The notes below the pieces were generated by a model. The model saw nothing but the letters and a program-made list of their open reading frames with translations, was not told where the DNA came from and did not search any database. Positions 26,240-35,497 of a stretch of 64,000 nt of DNA are shown one piece after another (the first letter of the stretch is position 1; every line of letters begins with the position of its first letter). The DNA is taken from contig WTWZ01000001.1 in assembly GCA_009773765.1 (NCBI GenBank), positions 121,320-185,319 of the forward strand, in the 5' to 3' direction. The position numbers were made by a program, and so were the translations under genes. Source of the stretch: Prolixibacteraceae bacterium. GTDB taxonomy: Bacteria; Bacteroidota; Bacteroidia; Bacteroidales; Prolixibacteraceae.

Positions 26240-29107
26240 TTATAAAATCCATGTAATACTTGCCGAAAACTGCCGGTTTGGGACATATTTCCGGGTGTAA
26301 ACCTCAATATCCTCATTAACTCCGTGATATTGCGCAAACTTTACCGGCTGGTTCAGTATGTCGTTTACGCCAGCTTTAAAAATAAAATGTTCGCCAAACC
26401 TTTTCTGAAGGGTCAGGTCGATTGCATTTCGTGGCAGTTCCCAGGTGTGCGGGTTGGTGGGAGTTCCAACATAAGCAATGCGTTTTCCCACAATATTGTA
26501 ATTCAGGTTAATATCCCAGCCCTTTTCGGCATTGTTGTAAAACAGCCCAAGATTTACAATATATGGCGACTGACCAGCCATTACACGGACTGTGTCGCGT
26601 GTAAATTCCTGCTTCGATGTATTTATTTCGCTTTTTATCAGCGAGGTGTTGAATACAACAGTGAAATCTTTAAAAAAACGGCCAAAATTTCCGGCATCGG
26701 CAAGAGCGTCAAACCGTTTGCGGATGTCGAGTTCAACACCGGCGCTGTATGCTTCTTCGGTATTGAAAGGAATATAATCGTAAGTGGTCCCTGACGGAAC
26801 AAGAAATGTTTCTATGGGATTGGCAAAATCTTTGTAAAACCCTGCCAAAGTGATCATCTCGCCCTGACGCGGATAAAATTCGTAACGCAAATCATAGTTT
26901 TGGATATATGCAGCTTGCAAATCGGGATTACCATAAACAATGGCAAAAAGCTCAAAATCCTGGTAATCGAAAGGCGCCATTTCCCTGAATTCAGGCCGGT
27001 TGATGGTTTTTCCGTAAGAAGCCCTCAGCAGGTTTTTTTCGTTAATATTATACGAAAGGTTTGCCGACAAGAAGAAATCGGTAGTATCGCGAATAATTGC
27101 CTGGCTTTCTCCACCTTCAACAATTTCATAAAAATTGTCGATTTCACGTTTCCAGTGCTCCACCCGCAATCCGCCATAAAGTTTTATTTTGGATGTGAAT
27201 GGAATATTTACCCCAACATACCCGGCCTGCAGATCATCGGTGGCATCGTAACTGTCTTTGGCGCGCGTGTTGTCGCGGTATGATAGCCCATGTTGTGTGT
27301 AGGGTGTGGTACGGTCGAAATAAAAGTTCTCCGGGTCAAAAATTTCGTTTACAGGATTAAAAAAGATATCCGGGGGATTTCTCACTGCAACAACTCCCAG
27401 CAATCTTGAATTAAGTTCACGGATTTTCTTTTCGTAAAAACCTCCGGCTTTTAACTGCCAGTCTGTTTCAGAACCAAAAAATTTAAAATTGTGCGAAAAA
27501 TCGAGTTTACCATTCAGAATATCTTCATTCATATCAATCCAAAGCCGCCCGGCAAGGTAAGGATTGGGAACATTCTGTATTCGAAGGTAATAATCCTGGT
27601 AACGTTCGCTTTCATCATCAACAATCTGAACAAAGGTAAGCCTCCGGTTATCTGGCTGGTTTTTTTTGGTAAGTCCATAACCCAGCATCCAGTTAAAACG
27701 GGTACGGTTCTGGTTAAAACCCTGGTCCCCGGCCAGTTGGCTTGAGTAAACGGTGCGGCTCTCATAACGCAGGTCGGTCATACGAAGGGTTTCAACATTG
27801 TAATAATTTACACCATTTCGTAAGGTTGTGGTTTTTGTACCGATCTGGTTAAAGAAATTGCGGAATTCGAGTTTTTGATTTTTACCATAAATAAAGTTCC
27901 AGTTAAATATCACCCCTGTTTTATTATCGGATTTTGCCTGTTGATCGGTGAAATCGAAATTTTTGATTACTTCGCCCACAACTTCATCATATCCCTGATA
28001 TTCTGCCCTTTGATTTTGGGTGAATGTATTGGTTGTTCCATAATTTACCGAAGTGATATTTCCGATTGAAATTTTTTCCAGTACAAACCTGTGCATGAAT
28101 GTGGACGAAAGGTTTTGATCCAGAAACGGTGATTTTGCGGAATACTCCCAATTGCCTGGAAAGAGTAGGGAAATCCGGTTGATTTCACCGGTTTTTTGCA
28201 GGTAACCGTCAGCATTGGGCCAGACATATAAATCGGCAAAATCCTTTGCGCCGGGAACTCCTCCGGGGATTGCCCGTGTTCCGTTGTCGTAGCCGAGCCA
28301 GTCTGTTTTACTGCCAGGATGAGTCAATACATTATTGTTGAATGTGGAATTCTGGATGAATTTATTTCCGTAAGTTATACTTAATGAATTCTGGTCGGCA
28401 ACGTTTTTTGTTTTCACCTCGATGGCAGCACCTGCAAAATCGGCAGGTAGCTCGGGCGCAGGACTTTTGTAAATCAGTATATTTTCAATCATTCCGCTGG
28501 GAATGGCATCAAACGAAAATGCCCGTTTATCGGCTTCGAAACTTGGCGCTGTTGCGTTATTAAGCAAAATCGAATTATAGCGTTCAACGAGCCCGCGAAC
28601 AATTACAAACCTGCCATCGGTAATGGTTATTCCGGGAACACGACGGATTACCTCGGCTGCATCCTTGTCCTGCGATTTGCTGATCTGTTGGGCGCTTATT
28701 CCGCTCATAATCAGATCAGATGATTTCATCGAAGAGATAAGCGACATTTCAGTATCTTCACGCTTTTTGGCAACTACCTGAACTTCGCCAACATCAAGTG
28801 TTGCAGGTTCAAGCTGAACGTTTAATATTGTTTCTTCACCGTCTTTTATTTCAACCCTGATAATCTGTGTCTGGTACGAAATAAACGAAATTACCATATT
28901 ATAGGCTCCAGGTGGAATGTTTGGAAGAATATAGTTTCCGTCGAAATCGGTGATGGTCCCGGTGGTGGTTCCCTGCATTAAAACAGTTGTTCCAACAAGC
29001 GATTCTCCGGTTTTTGAGTCATTGATTGTACCTTTTAAAGTCCCTTTCTGGGCAAAACTGTACATTGTAATTAGCAATATTAATGCTGTGATAAATAATT
29101 TATTCAT
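26240..29107 (-). CDS. TonB-dependent receptor with N-terminal carboxypeptidase-like domain
   Basis: 955 residues from ATG 29107 (MNKLFITALILLITMYSFAQ signal peptide); the 20-residue extension from a TTG is rejected. Order: CarboxypepD_reg-like domain (about 20-110, with DSKTGESLVGTTVLMQG and TDFDGNYILPNIPPGAYNM), plug (about 115-240, with DKDAAEVIRRVPGITITDGRFVIVRGLVERYN), then the barrel, ending in the aromatic-rich FSASITWIL. It imports a ligand across the outer membrane using TonB. There is no SusD; its partner seems to be the T9SS protein downstream. A five-unit hexamer array upstream (29182-29231) places it in the phosphate regulon. Confidence 0.9.
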   Translation of the reverse strand: MNKLFITALILLITMYSFAQKGTLKGTINDSKTGESLVGTTVLMQGTTTGTITDFDGNYILPNIPPGAYNMVISFISYQTQIIRVEIKDGEETILNVQLEPATLDVGEVQVVAKKREDTEMSLISSMKSSDLIMSGISAQQISKSQDKDAAEVIRRVPGITITDGRFVIVRGLVERYNSILLNNATAPSFEADKRAFSFDAIPSGMIENILIYKSPAPELPADFAGAAIEVKTKNVADQNSLSITYGNKFIQNSTFNNNVLTHPGSKTDWLGYDNGTRAIPGGVPGAKDFADLYVWPNADGYLQKTGEINRISLLFPGNWEYSAKSPFLDQNLSSTFMHRFVLEKISIGNITSVNYGTTNTFTQNQRAEYQGYDEVVGEVIKNFDFTDQQAKSDNKTGVIFNWNFIYGKNQKLEFRNFFNQIGTKTTTLRNGVNYYNVETLRMTDLRYESRTVYSSQLAGDQGFNQNRTRFNWMLGYGLTKKNQPDNRRLTFVQIVDDESERYQDYYLRIQNVPNPYLAGRLWIDMNEDILNGKLDFSHNFKFFGSETDWQLKAGGFYEKKIRELNSRLLGVVAVRNPPDIFFNPVNEIFDPENFYFDRTTPYTQHGLSYRDNTRAKDSYDATDDLQAGYVGVNIPFTSKIKLYGGLRVEHWKREIDNFYEIVEGGESQAIIRDTTDFFLSANLSYNINEKNLLRASYGKTINRPEFREMAPFDYQDFELFAIVYGNPDLQAAYIQNYDLRYEFYPRQGEMITLAGFYKDFANPIETFLVPSGTTYDYIPFNTEEAYSAGVELDIRKRFDALADAGNFGRFFKDFTVVFNTSLIKSEINTSKQEFTRDTVRVMAGQSPYIVNLGLFYNNAEKGWDINLNYNIVGKRIAYVGTPTNPHTWELPRNAIDLTLQKRFGEHFIFKAGVNDILNQPVKFAQYHGVNEDIEVYTRKYVPNRQFSASITWIL

Positions 29108-29181
29108 GCGAGACAAACATTTGCAGTGTTTAATTTTCTCAATATTTGGTAGCAAATAAACATGCAATATGTTGCAGCGCG

Positions 29182-29231
29182 ATTAACATTAGTTTACAGA
29201 CCTGTTACATTTCGTTAACCGATTTGTAACA
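29182..29231 (-). promoter_or_regulatory. Candidate Pho box array of the TonB receptor operon
   Basis: Five hexamers on the plus strand start at 29182 (ATTAAC), 29193 (TTTACA), 29204 (GTTACA), 29215 (TTAACC) and 29226 (GTAACA), each 11 bp apart; the last two are shifted matches. The array lies 75-124 bp before the ATG, in the same orientation as the arrays at 23888 and 37610. The -7 box at the expected 10-bp distance (CATATTGC) is weak. Confidence 0.5.
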
Positions 29232-29382
29232 ATCGCCAAACAGCCTGATGCAACTGAATTGCAGGCGACCATATTCTGCCAGAGTTAAAATGACTTTACA
29301 AAATGATAATGTTGGGTTAACTTAAAGAGCGTATTTGAAATTCTTTGAATGCATGATTTTTATATACTTTGTAAAAGTTTAT

Positions 29383-29459
29383 TACTTTTGAACATCCTGA
29401 TTAAGTTGTATAAATACTTTCCCGCCGAAAGAGCAGATAAAAGTCTGCTCTTTCTTTTT
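29383..29459 (+). ncRNA. Candidate short transcript ending in a strong terminator
   Basis: A plus-strand -7 box TACTTTTG (29383-29390) is followed by a perfect 10-bp stem AAAGAGCAGA (29428-29437) with TCTGCTCTTT (29444-29453), then CTTTTT. The T-run fits only the plus strand, yet no plus-strand gene lies upstream. A transcript of about 60 nt is implied. No good -33 element was found. It lies in the 368-bp gap between the TonB receptor and the PhoR-like kinase. Confidence 0.35.
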
Positions 29460-29475
29460 GAAATTCAAAAACGTT

Positions 29476-31248
29476 CTACCTTTTCCCCAGCGTAAACAAG
29501 AACTCGATTCCGCCTTCTTCGCGGTTTCGGGCTGATATTTTTCCTTTGTGAAGCTGGATGGCATTTTTTACAATCGAGAGGCCAAGTCCTGTACCTCCCA
29601 TTTCGCGTGTTCGCCCAGAGTCGATACGGTAAAACCTTTCAAAAATGCGGGGCAGATGTTCTTCAGGAATACCAATACCTGTATCGGAGTAACTGAAATA
29701 GTAGAATTTTTTATCGTCGAGGTAATTTTTAATCTCGATTTTAATGTTCTCACCAGCGTAGTTAAGTGAATTCTCAATTAAATTCTGGAATACTGAAGAA
29801 AGCAGCGACTCGTTGCCGTTTACAACTATATTTTCGTCGAGGTTTAGTATGCATTTTGTATTTTTTGCCAGTAAACGGTTTTCGAGGTTTTCAATAACAT
29901 CAGCAACTATACGCCGGATATTTACAGGTTTGATTTCGAAAAGTTCGCCTGCATCTTCAATGTTATTGATTAACGAGATATCGTTAAGCAGTAATTGCAA
30001 CCTTTCGCTCTGGGCAAATGCCCGCTCAATAAAATATTTCCTTTTGTCTTCGCTTATTGACGTGTTATTCATCAGTGTTTCGATGTATCCTTTAATTGAA
30101 GCAAGCGGCGTTTTTAACTCATGGGCAATATTCGAAGTAAGCTGTTGTTTTAACAACCGGCGTTTTTCGGGTTGGGTGTTATCAGTGATTAAAATTTCAA
30201 AACTTTTATCGGCAAAAATGATACAGAGAATTTTAAAATATTGCTCGTTTTTGTTGATGGTATATTCAATTTGCGGGAGATCGTTAGGTTGAAATTCAGT
30301 GTCTTTTGTTACATAAAGACTTAAAAAATCGTTAATTTTTTTGAATTCAGGAATCGTGAAAATATGTTCGGCCGAAATGGTTGATGTATTGGAAATAATT
30401 CCGATATATTGGATAAAATGACTGTTAGCCAGCATTTTTTCCTTATTTGGTTTAAAGAACGATATCCCTTCGTTTAATATGTTCATGTGATTGAACAATC
30501 TCTCCTTTTCGAGTGCGACATCGTTATTTGCGATGCGAAGTTTATTGTAAATTTTAATAATCTGCTTTCCTATTTCGCCTAATTCGTTATTCGGAAACTC
30601 ATTTTCATTTTCTATAGGTTCGTTTTTTGCTGCTTTAATGGCAAAGTCCTTCAACTTGGTTATCGAAATAGAAAGTCGTTTGGTAATCATATTTATAATC
30701 AGCCAGATAGCGATAAAAATCGCAACGATAATGAAGCCGAACGTACGTTCGGCTTTCAGGAAATGTTTCAGGTTGAGGTCGTAAACTGCGGCAGAACGTA
30801 CAAAATAGTCGTCATAATATCGTGCATAATAGTAAAACTTCTGGTTGGTTGTTTCGGAGCGGCGAATGTTGGACCCCGTTTCACTAAAAAAAGCCTTTTG
30901 AATTTCAGGACGTCTAAAATGGTTTTCCATTTTGCCGAAGTCTTTCACAAAACTATCATACAAAACATCCCCTTTTTTATTGATTATAGTCAGACGTATA
31001 TTTTTTTTTTGTGGCAGGAGAAACCCGAGTGTATCAACCCGTGAAAAATCACCGGTTTTCATTAACTGGTAAAAATCAATATAATTATGTGTTATCTCGC
31101 ATACATTTTCGAGCGTATTCTCCAGTTTCCCGGTTTTATATCGCTTTTCCCTGTTGAGCTGAAACAAAAAAACGGCTACTGAATACAGCGCGAAAACTGC
31201 AATAAACCAAATAAAAATGGTTCTTCTGAATGATAGTTGTAGTGGCAC
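29476..31248 (-). CDS. PhoR-like sensor histidine kinase of the pst locus
   Basis: 590 residues. Helix 1 (about 8-28), a periplasmic sensor region of about 125 residues, helix 2 (about 163-185), a HAMP-like segment, a PAS-like region (about 245-355), then the HisKA dimer domain with the phospho-acceptor His376 in SNIAHELKTPLAS, and the ATPase domain with NLIENSLNYAG (N box), DTGIGIPEEHLPRIFERFYR (G1/F) and GGTGLGLSIVKNA (G2). It lies 24 bp after the PhoB-like regulator and behind phoU, so it likely senses phosphate status through the Pst-PhoU complex, as in the known PhoR systems. Confidence 0.85.
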   Translation of the reverse strand: MPLQLSFRRTIFIWFIAVFALYSVAVFLFQLNREKRYKTGKLENTLENVCEITHNYIDFYQLMKTGDFSRVDTLGFLLPQKKNIRLTIINKKGDVLYDSFVKDFGKMENHFRRPEIQKAFFSETGSNIRRSETTNQKFYYYARYYDDYFVRSAAVYDLNLKHFLKAERTFGFIIVAIFIAIWLIINMITKRLSISITKLKDFAIKAAKNEPIENENEFPNNELGEIGKQIIKIYNKLRIANNDVALEKERLFNHMNILNEGISFFKPNKEKMLANSHFIQYIGIISNTSTISAEHIFTIPEFKKINDFLSLYVTKDTEFQPNDLPQIEYTINKNEQYFKILCIIFADKSFEILITDNTQPEKRRLLKQQLTSNIAHELKTPLASIKGYIETLMNNTSISEDKRKYFIERAFAQSERLQLLLNDISLINNIEDAGELFEIKPVNIRRIVADVIENLENRLLAKNTKCILNLDENIVVNGNESLLSSVFQNLIENSLNYAGENIKIEIKNYLDDKKFYYFSYSDTGIGIPEEHLPRIFERFYRIDSGRTREMGGTGLGLSIVKNAIQLHKGKISARNREEGGIEFLFTLGKR

Positions 31249-31272
31249 TTTTTTGTGTTTTTAACGTTAAAA

Positions 31273-31959
31273 CTATTCAAAATTAAAGCAATATCCGTAA
31301 CCCGATTTTCCCTTGATAAATTTACCGTAGTTGTCAAGTTTTTTTCGTAACCGGGCAATATTAACATCAACATTTCTTTCGGTAACAATAATATTGTCGC
31401 TCCAGATGCGGTTTAAAATTTCCTCTCTCTCAATGTATTGTCCCTGGTGTTTTAAAAGCAGGACCAGGATTTCAAATTCCTTTCGTGTAAGGTTGACTGG
31501 TTTTTTGTCAATAGATACATTTTTACTTGCGGTATCTACTTCCAACCCTTGTATTTTATAAATATTCCCCGAGAATACTTCGGAAACGCCTCTTTTTAGT
31601 ATTGCTTTAACGCGCGCTATAACTTCCTTAACCGAAAACGGTTTCGAAATGTAATCGTCGCCGCCTACATTAAATCCGGTTAGCAGATCGTTTTCGGAGG
31701 TTTTTGCGGTAAGAAAAATAATGGGTACTGCAAGCTTTAACTCTTTTCTCACTTTTGATGCCATTTTATAACCTGACATTTCACCCATCATCACATCGAG
31801 CAAAATTAAGTCGAAAGTATCGAGATGTTTTTTCATTGCTTCCTCTGCTGAATTGGCAACTTCAGTGTAAAAACCTTCGCTGGTCAGGTTGAATTCAAGA
31901 ATTTCGCATAAATCCTTTTCGTCGTCAACTATCAGTATTCTTGGTGTTGTGTTGCTCAT
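31273..31959 (-). CDS. PhoB-like response regulator of the pst locus
   Basis: 228 residues: receiver domain (1 to about 120) with the acidic pair in VDDEKD, phosphorylation site Asp55 in LLLDVMMGEM, the conserved Thr in FLTAKTS and Lys in YISKPF; then an OmpR/PhoB winged helix with the recognition helix region TERNVDVNIARLRKKL. It is paired with the kinase immediately downstream. A 153-bp gap filled by simple repeats separates it from phoU, so it may have its own promoter. Confidence 0.87.
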   Translation of the reverse strand: MSNTTPRILIVDDEKDLCEILEFNLTSEGFYTEVANSAEEAMKKHLDTFDLILLDVMMGEMSGYKMASKVRKELKLAVPIIFLTAKTSENDLLTGFNVGGDDYISKPFSVKEVIARVKAILKRGVSEVFSGNIYKIQGLEVDTASKNVSIDKKPVNLTRKEFEILVLLLKHQGQYIEREEILNRIWSDNIIVTERNVDVNIARLRKKLDNYGKFIKGKSGYGYCFNFE

Positions 31960-31965
31960 AATTTT

Positions 31966-32119
31966 CAGTTTTGGGTTTCGAGTTCAATGCTTGGAGTTCC
32001 ATGTTCCGGGTTCAGGCATATTGATTTCACAATTGAAAATTGGAAATTGAATATTCGAAATTTATAAATATTAATCTTCATTCTTAAATCGTTAATCATC
32101 AATCGTAAATCGTTAATCC
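31966..32119. repeat. Composite of degenerate simple repeats between phoU and the regulator
   Basis: Three kinds of low-complexity tract lie side by side: a GAGTTC/GGGTTC tract (about 31978-32012), an AATTGAAAATTGGAAATTGAA tract (about 32031-32052), and AAATCGTTAATCATCAATCG then TAAATCGTTAATCC (32086-32119). The last begins within the phoU stop codon at 32113. Confidence 0.55.
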
Positions 32120-32796
32120 AGTGGTTTGTGCCTTATATCCTTCCCTTCGATGGAATAAATTGCCGCTTCAGCAATATTGGTTGCATGGCCGGCAATGCGT
32201 TCAATGTTAGTAACAATACCATTCATGCTGATAAAGCTCATTAACAGTTGTTTGTTTTCGTCGTTGTCTGTACTTTTTTTGACAGCTTTTTTTAACATTT
32301 TTTTATTGGTTTCTTCTACCACTGTATCATTTTTTATGGTCCAGATTGCATATTCCCTGTCATCGTTGGTAAAGGCAAGCAGCGCCTTGTTAACCATATT
32401 CGAACTGTTAATAATCATATTTGTGATTGCATCGTTCAGTTCGGTATATATTTTTGGGGCTTTAATATTCTGAATGTGATTGTGAATAGTAATTACCATG
32501 TCGCCAATACGTTCGAGGCTGTTTACAATCCGGAAACATGCAAAAATCTTTCTGATATCGGAGGCAACCGGTTGGTATAAAACAATGGTGTTTACAATTT
32601 TATCGCTGATTTTAACTTCCAGTTTATCAATTTTTTTTTCGTTCGAAAGCAATTCTTTGCTCAACTCATCAGCAATTTTTATTTCCCCTGATGAAATTAT
32701 TTTCTCCAGCAAATCGAGTTGATAAAGGACTAAATTTGCAAATTCTTCGAAGTCGCTTAATATACTGCTTATGGCGTCGTCTTTTTTTGTTGTCAT
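32113..32796 (-). CDS. phoU: Phosphate transport regulator PhoU
   Basis: 227 residues with two PhoU three-helix bundles. Motifs include VLYQPVASDIRKIFACFRIVNSLERIGDMV in the first and MSFISMNGIVTNIERIAGHATNIAEAAIYSIEG in the second, the family's (E/D)xxxD metal motifs being in LERIGD and ERIAGHATN. It tells PhoR when PstSCAB is saturated, and is the negative element of the system. It lies 32 bp after pstB. Its last codons and stop abut a repeat. Confidence 0.93.
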   Translation of the reverse strand: MTTKKDDAISSILSDFEEFANLVLYQLDLLEKIISSGEIKIADELSKELLSNEKKIDKLEVKISDKIVNTIVLYQPVASDIRKIFACFRIVNSLERIGDMVITIHNHIQNIKAPKIYTELNDAITNMIINSSNMVNKALLAFTNDDREYAIWTIKNDTVVEETNKKMLKKAVKKSTDNDENKQLLMSFISMNGIVTNIERIAGHATNIAEAAIYSIEGKDIRHKPLD

Positions 32797-32828
32797 TTTG
32801 TTTTCAATTTTAGTGAATTTAAAATTTT

Positions 32829-33611
32829 TTAACCAAATTTTCCAGTAAGGTACTCTTCTGTCCTTCTGTCTTTTGGAGTGGTAAACATGTCTTTGGTTTT
32901 ACCGTATTCAACGAGTTCGCCAAGGTACATAAACATGGAATAATCAGATATTCTGGCAGCCTGCGACATGTTGTGGGTTACCATTATAATTGAATAATTT
33001 TCCTTTAATTTTACGAGTAAATCTTCGATTTTTGCAGTTGCAATCGGGTCGAGCGCCGAAGTTGGTTCGTCGAGCAGAATCACCTGCGGATCGAACGCCA
33101 GCGCCCGCGCAATGCAAAGCCGCTGCTGTTGCCCGCCCGAAAGAAATGTGCCTTTTTTATTTAATGTATCTTTTACTTCATCCCAAAGGGTAACATCGCG
33201 AAGCGAACGTTCCACAATTTCATCGCGTTCGCTGCGCTTCAGGCTGATGCCGTTTAATTTATATCCTGCTATTACATTATCGTAAATGCTCATGGTTGGA
33301 AACGGATTTGGCCGCTGAAAAACCATGCCTGTCAATCGGCGTAATTTTATGGTTGGCATGTCGGAAATATCTTTCCCGTTTAAAATGAGCGTTCCTTTGG
33401 TCTCAATATTTTCGTACAATTCGTGCATCCGGTTGATTGCACGCAACAAAGTGCTTTTCCCACAGCCCGAAGGACCCATAATTGCCGTAACACTATTTCG
33501 TTTTATGTCGGCAGAAACATTATCTACTGCGTATTTTCCTTTATCATACGATACTGAAAGGTTTCGGATAGAAAGCACCGGGTTTTTAATATTTATTATA
33601 TTTTCTGTCAT
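32829..33611 (-). CDS. pstB: Phosphate ABC transporter ATP-binding protein PstB
   Basis: 260 residues. Walker A GPSGCGKST, Q-loop VFQRPNPFPTMSIYDNV (PNPFP being the PstB hallmark), signature LSGGQQQRLCIARAL, Walker B VILLDEPTSALDP and the switch His in MVTHNM are all present. It powers high-affinity phosphate import through PstC/PstA. It is 3 bp from pstA. Confidence 0.97.
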   Translation of the reverse strand: MTENIINIKNPVLSIRNLSVSYDKGKYAVDNVSADIKRNSVTAIMGPSGCGKSTLLRAINRMHELYENIETKGTLILNGKDISDMPTIKLRRLTGMVFQRPNPFPTMSIYDNVIAGYKLNGISLKRSERDEIVERSLRDVTLWDEVKDTLNKKGTFLSGGQQQRLCIARALAFDPQVILLDEPTSALDPIATAKIEDLLVKLKENYSIIMVTHNMSQAARISDYSMFMYLGELVEYGKTKDMFTTPKDRRTEEYLTGKFG

Positions 33612-33614
33612 ATT

Positions 33615-34502
33615 TTATTTTGAGCTGGCAGCAATTTGTTTCGAAATAATATTTAACGTTAAAACTATAATCATTAAAAGCAGCGATGAACTCCAAACTA
33701 AATCTATCATATTGGGGTCGTTATAAAATTCCCAGATAAGCAACGGAATTGCGCTGGTTGGTTTTGTAATATTCATATTTATTATGGTACTGCCAAGCGC
33801 AGTGAGCATTAATGGGGCCGTTTCTCCTAAAACCCTTGATATTCCCAATAATATTCCTGTTAACAAACCACTAAAACCAGTTGGGATTAACACTTTTAAA
33901 ATAACCTTGTAGTAAGGGACCCCAAGTGCAAGCGCTGCTTCCTTAATTGACTGGGGGATCATTTTCAAGGTTTCTTCGGTTGAGCGCACTATCATTGGCA
34001 GCATCATTATCGCAAGCGCCACACTTCCGGCAAGTGCAGAAAATCCATTGGTTATACTCTTAACAACCCACACGTATGATATTAGTCCAAGGACAATTGA
34101 TGGTACTCCCTGTAAAATGTCAGAAATATTGCGCGTAAGGTTGGCCAGAAATTTACCTGGATTTTCGTACAGAAAAATTCCGGTAACCACCCCAACCGGA
34201 ATGGCCATAGCGGATGCCATAACAACCATAAGCAATGATCCTGTTATTCCGTTTGCAATTCCCCCGGGAATAATATCTCCATTGGCCAGTGCGGTCATCG
34301 CTTCAAAACTGTTGGGAGGGGTTTTCAGGATAAATTGGAAATTGATTTGTTTGATTCCTTCGGCAATCAGTTCATAAATAATTAAAACAATGGGTGAAAT
34401 GGTTATCACCGACAGAACAATAATAAGCCCTTTTATAAAGTTGTCCTTTAAAGTCCTGACTTTTAAGTTATCTACTTCAATTCTTTTAGCTGCAGCATTC
34501 AT
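33615..34502 (-). CDS. pstA: Phosphate ABC transporter permease PstA
   Basis: 295 residues with six transmembrane helices. The ABC coupling loop is EAALALGVPYYKVILKVLIPTGFSGLLTG, and the PstA signature GVPSIVLGLISYVW is present. It pairs with PstC to make the inner-membrane channel. It is 3 bp from both pstC and pstB, so the three are tightly cotranscribed. Confidence 0.95.
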   Translation of the reverse strand: MNAAAKRIEVDNLKVRTLKDNFIKGLIIVLSVITISPIVLIIYELIAEGIKQINFQFILKTPPNSFEAMTALANGDIIPGGIANGITGSLLMVVMASAMAIPVGVVTGIFLYENPGKFLANLTRNISDILQGVPSIVLGLISYVWVVKSITNGFSALAGSVALAIMMLPMIVRSTEETLKMIPQSIKEAALALGVPYYKVILKVLIPTGFSGLLTGILLGISRVLGETAPLMLTALGSTIINMNITKPTSAIPLLIWEFYNDPNMIDLVWSSSLLLMIIVLTLNIISKQIAASSK

Positions 34503-34505
34503 TTG

Positions 34506-35357
34506 TTATGCCATCTTTTTAATAATAAATTTTCCAATGCCGTTTATAATTCCTGTTATCAGGAAAAGTAAAAGTCCGATTGCCATCAAAGAGCTAAGTT
34601 TTAATCCATCGGCTTCTCCAAACTGGTTCGCGATAACGCTCGCCATCGTGTTGCCCGTGCTGAATAATCCATTGGGAATAACATTTGCATTCCCGATTAA
34701 CATTGTAACGGCCATTGTTTCGCCCAAAGCCCGCCCAAACGATAAAATGTAACTGGCAATTATTCCTGAACGGGCGGATGGTACAATTACATTAATAATT
34801 ACTTCCGATTTTGTTGCGCCCAGTGAATATGCAGCCTCTTTCAACTCATTGGGGACCATCATAATTATTTCAGTACTAAGCGATGTTGCATAAGGAATTA
34901 TCATTACAGCCAGAATAATGCTGGCTGTAAAAATTCCAAAACCCTGGTTAGGAATCCCCAAATCGATTAAAAAAGGGCGTAACACATAAAATCCCCACAA
35001 ACCATAAACAATAGATGGGATTCCGGCAAGAAGATCAACCATTGTACCCAGTACTTTGGCCATTTTAGTCCCGCGGAAATACTCCCCTAAAAAAAGGGAA
35101 GCAGAAAACGATAACGGCAGGCTAATTATCAAAGCGGCCACAGAAGTGATAAGGGTACCGGAAATAAATGGCAGCGCCCCGTAAATTTCTTTTCCCTCGG
35201 TAGGGTTCCAGTTGTTGCTGAATATAAAGCCGAACCCAAAATTTTTAAATGCAGGGATTGATCCATTTATTAGCGAAAAAATCATTCCGCCAGTAACAAA
35301 CAAAATGATGAATGACGAAAGCAGGAGAACCCATTTTGTAATTTTATCGCTGTTCAT
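34506..35357 (-). CDS. pstC: Phosphate ABC transporter permease PstC
   Basis: 283 residues, about six transmembrane helices. Coupling-loop motif EAAYSLGATKSEVIINVIVPSARSGI and the PstC-type LLAGIPSIVYGLWGFYV and FGRALGETMAVTM segments are visible. It is slightly shorter than the E. coli protein (319). It is separated from pstS by 140 bp holding a palindromic repeat. Confidence 0.95.
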   Translation of the reverse strand: MNSDKITKWVLLLSSFIILFVTGGMIFSLINGSIPAFKNFGFGFIFSNNWNPTEGKEIYGALPFISGTLITSVAALIISLPLSFSASLFLGEYFRGTKMAKVLGTMVDLLAGIPSIVYGLWGFYVLRPFLIDLGIPNQGFGIFTASIILAVMIIPYATSLSTEIIMMVPNELKEAAYSLGATKSEVIINVIVPSARSGIIASYILSFGRALGETMAVTMLIGNANVIPNGLFSTGNTMASVIANQFGEADGLKLSSLMAIGLLLFLITGIINGIGKFIIKKMA

Positions 35358-35418
35358 TTAATTTTTCAGACTGTGAGATTTTGAGATAAGAGTAGTGAGA
35401 TAAAGTTTTTTACTTATC

Positions 35419-35495
35419 TGTCATTTCGGTTAAAGGGAGAAATCTGTTAAATTCGGCAGATTTCTCTCCTTCGTTGCTCAGGATTCGAAATGACA
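35419..35495. repeat. Palindromic REP-like element inside the pst operon
   Basis: Left arm TGTCATTTCGGTTAAAGGGA with AAATCTG; right arm CAGATTTCTCTCC then GATTCGAAATGACA. The inner stem GAGAAATCTG/CAGATTTCTC and the outer TGTCATTTCG/CGAAATGACA pair would form a long hairpin. It ends 2 bp from the pstS stop. Elements with these ends recur in many Bacteroidota genomes. Confidence 0.7.
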
Positions 35496-35497
35496 TA

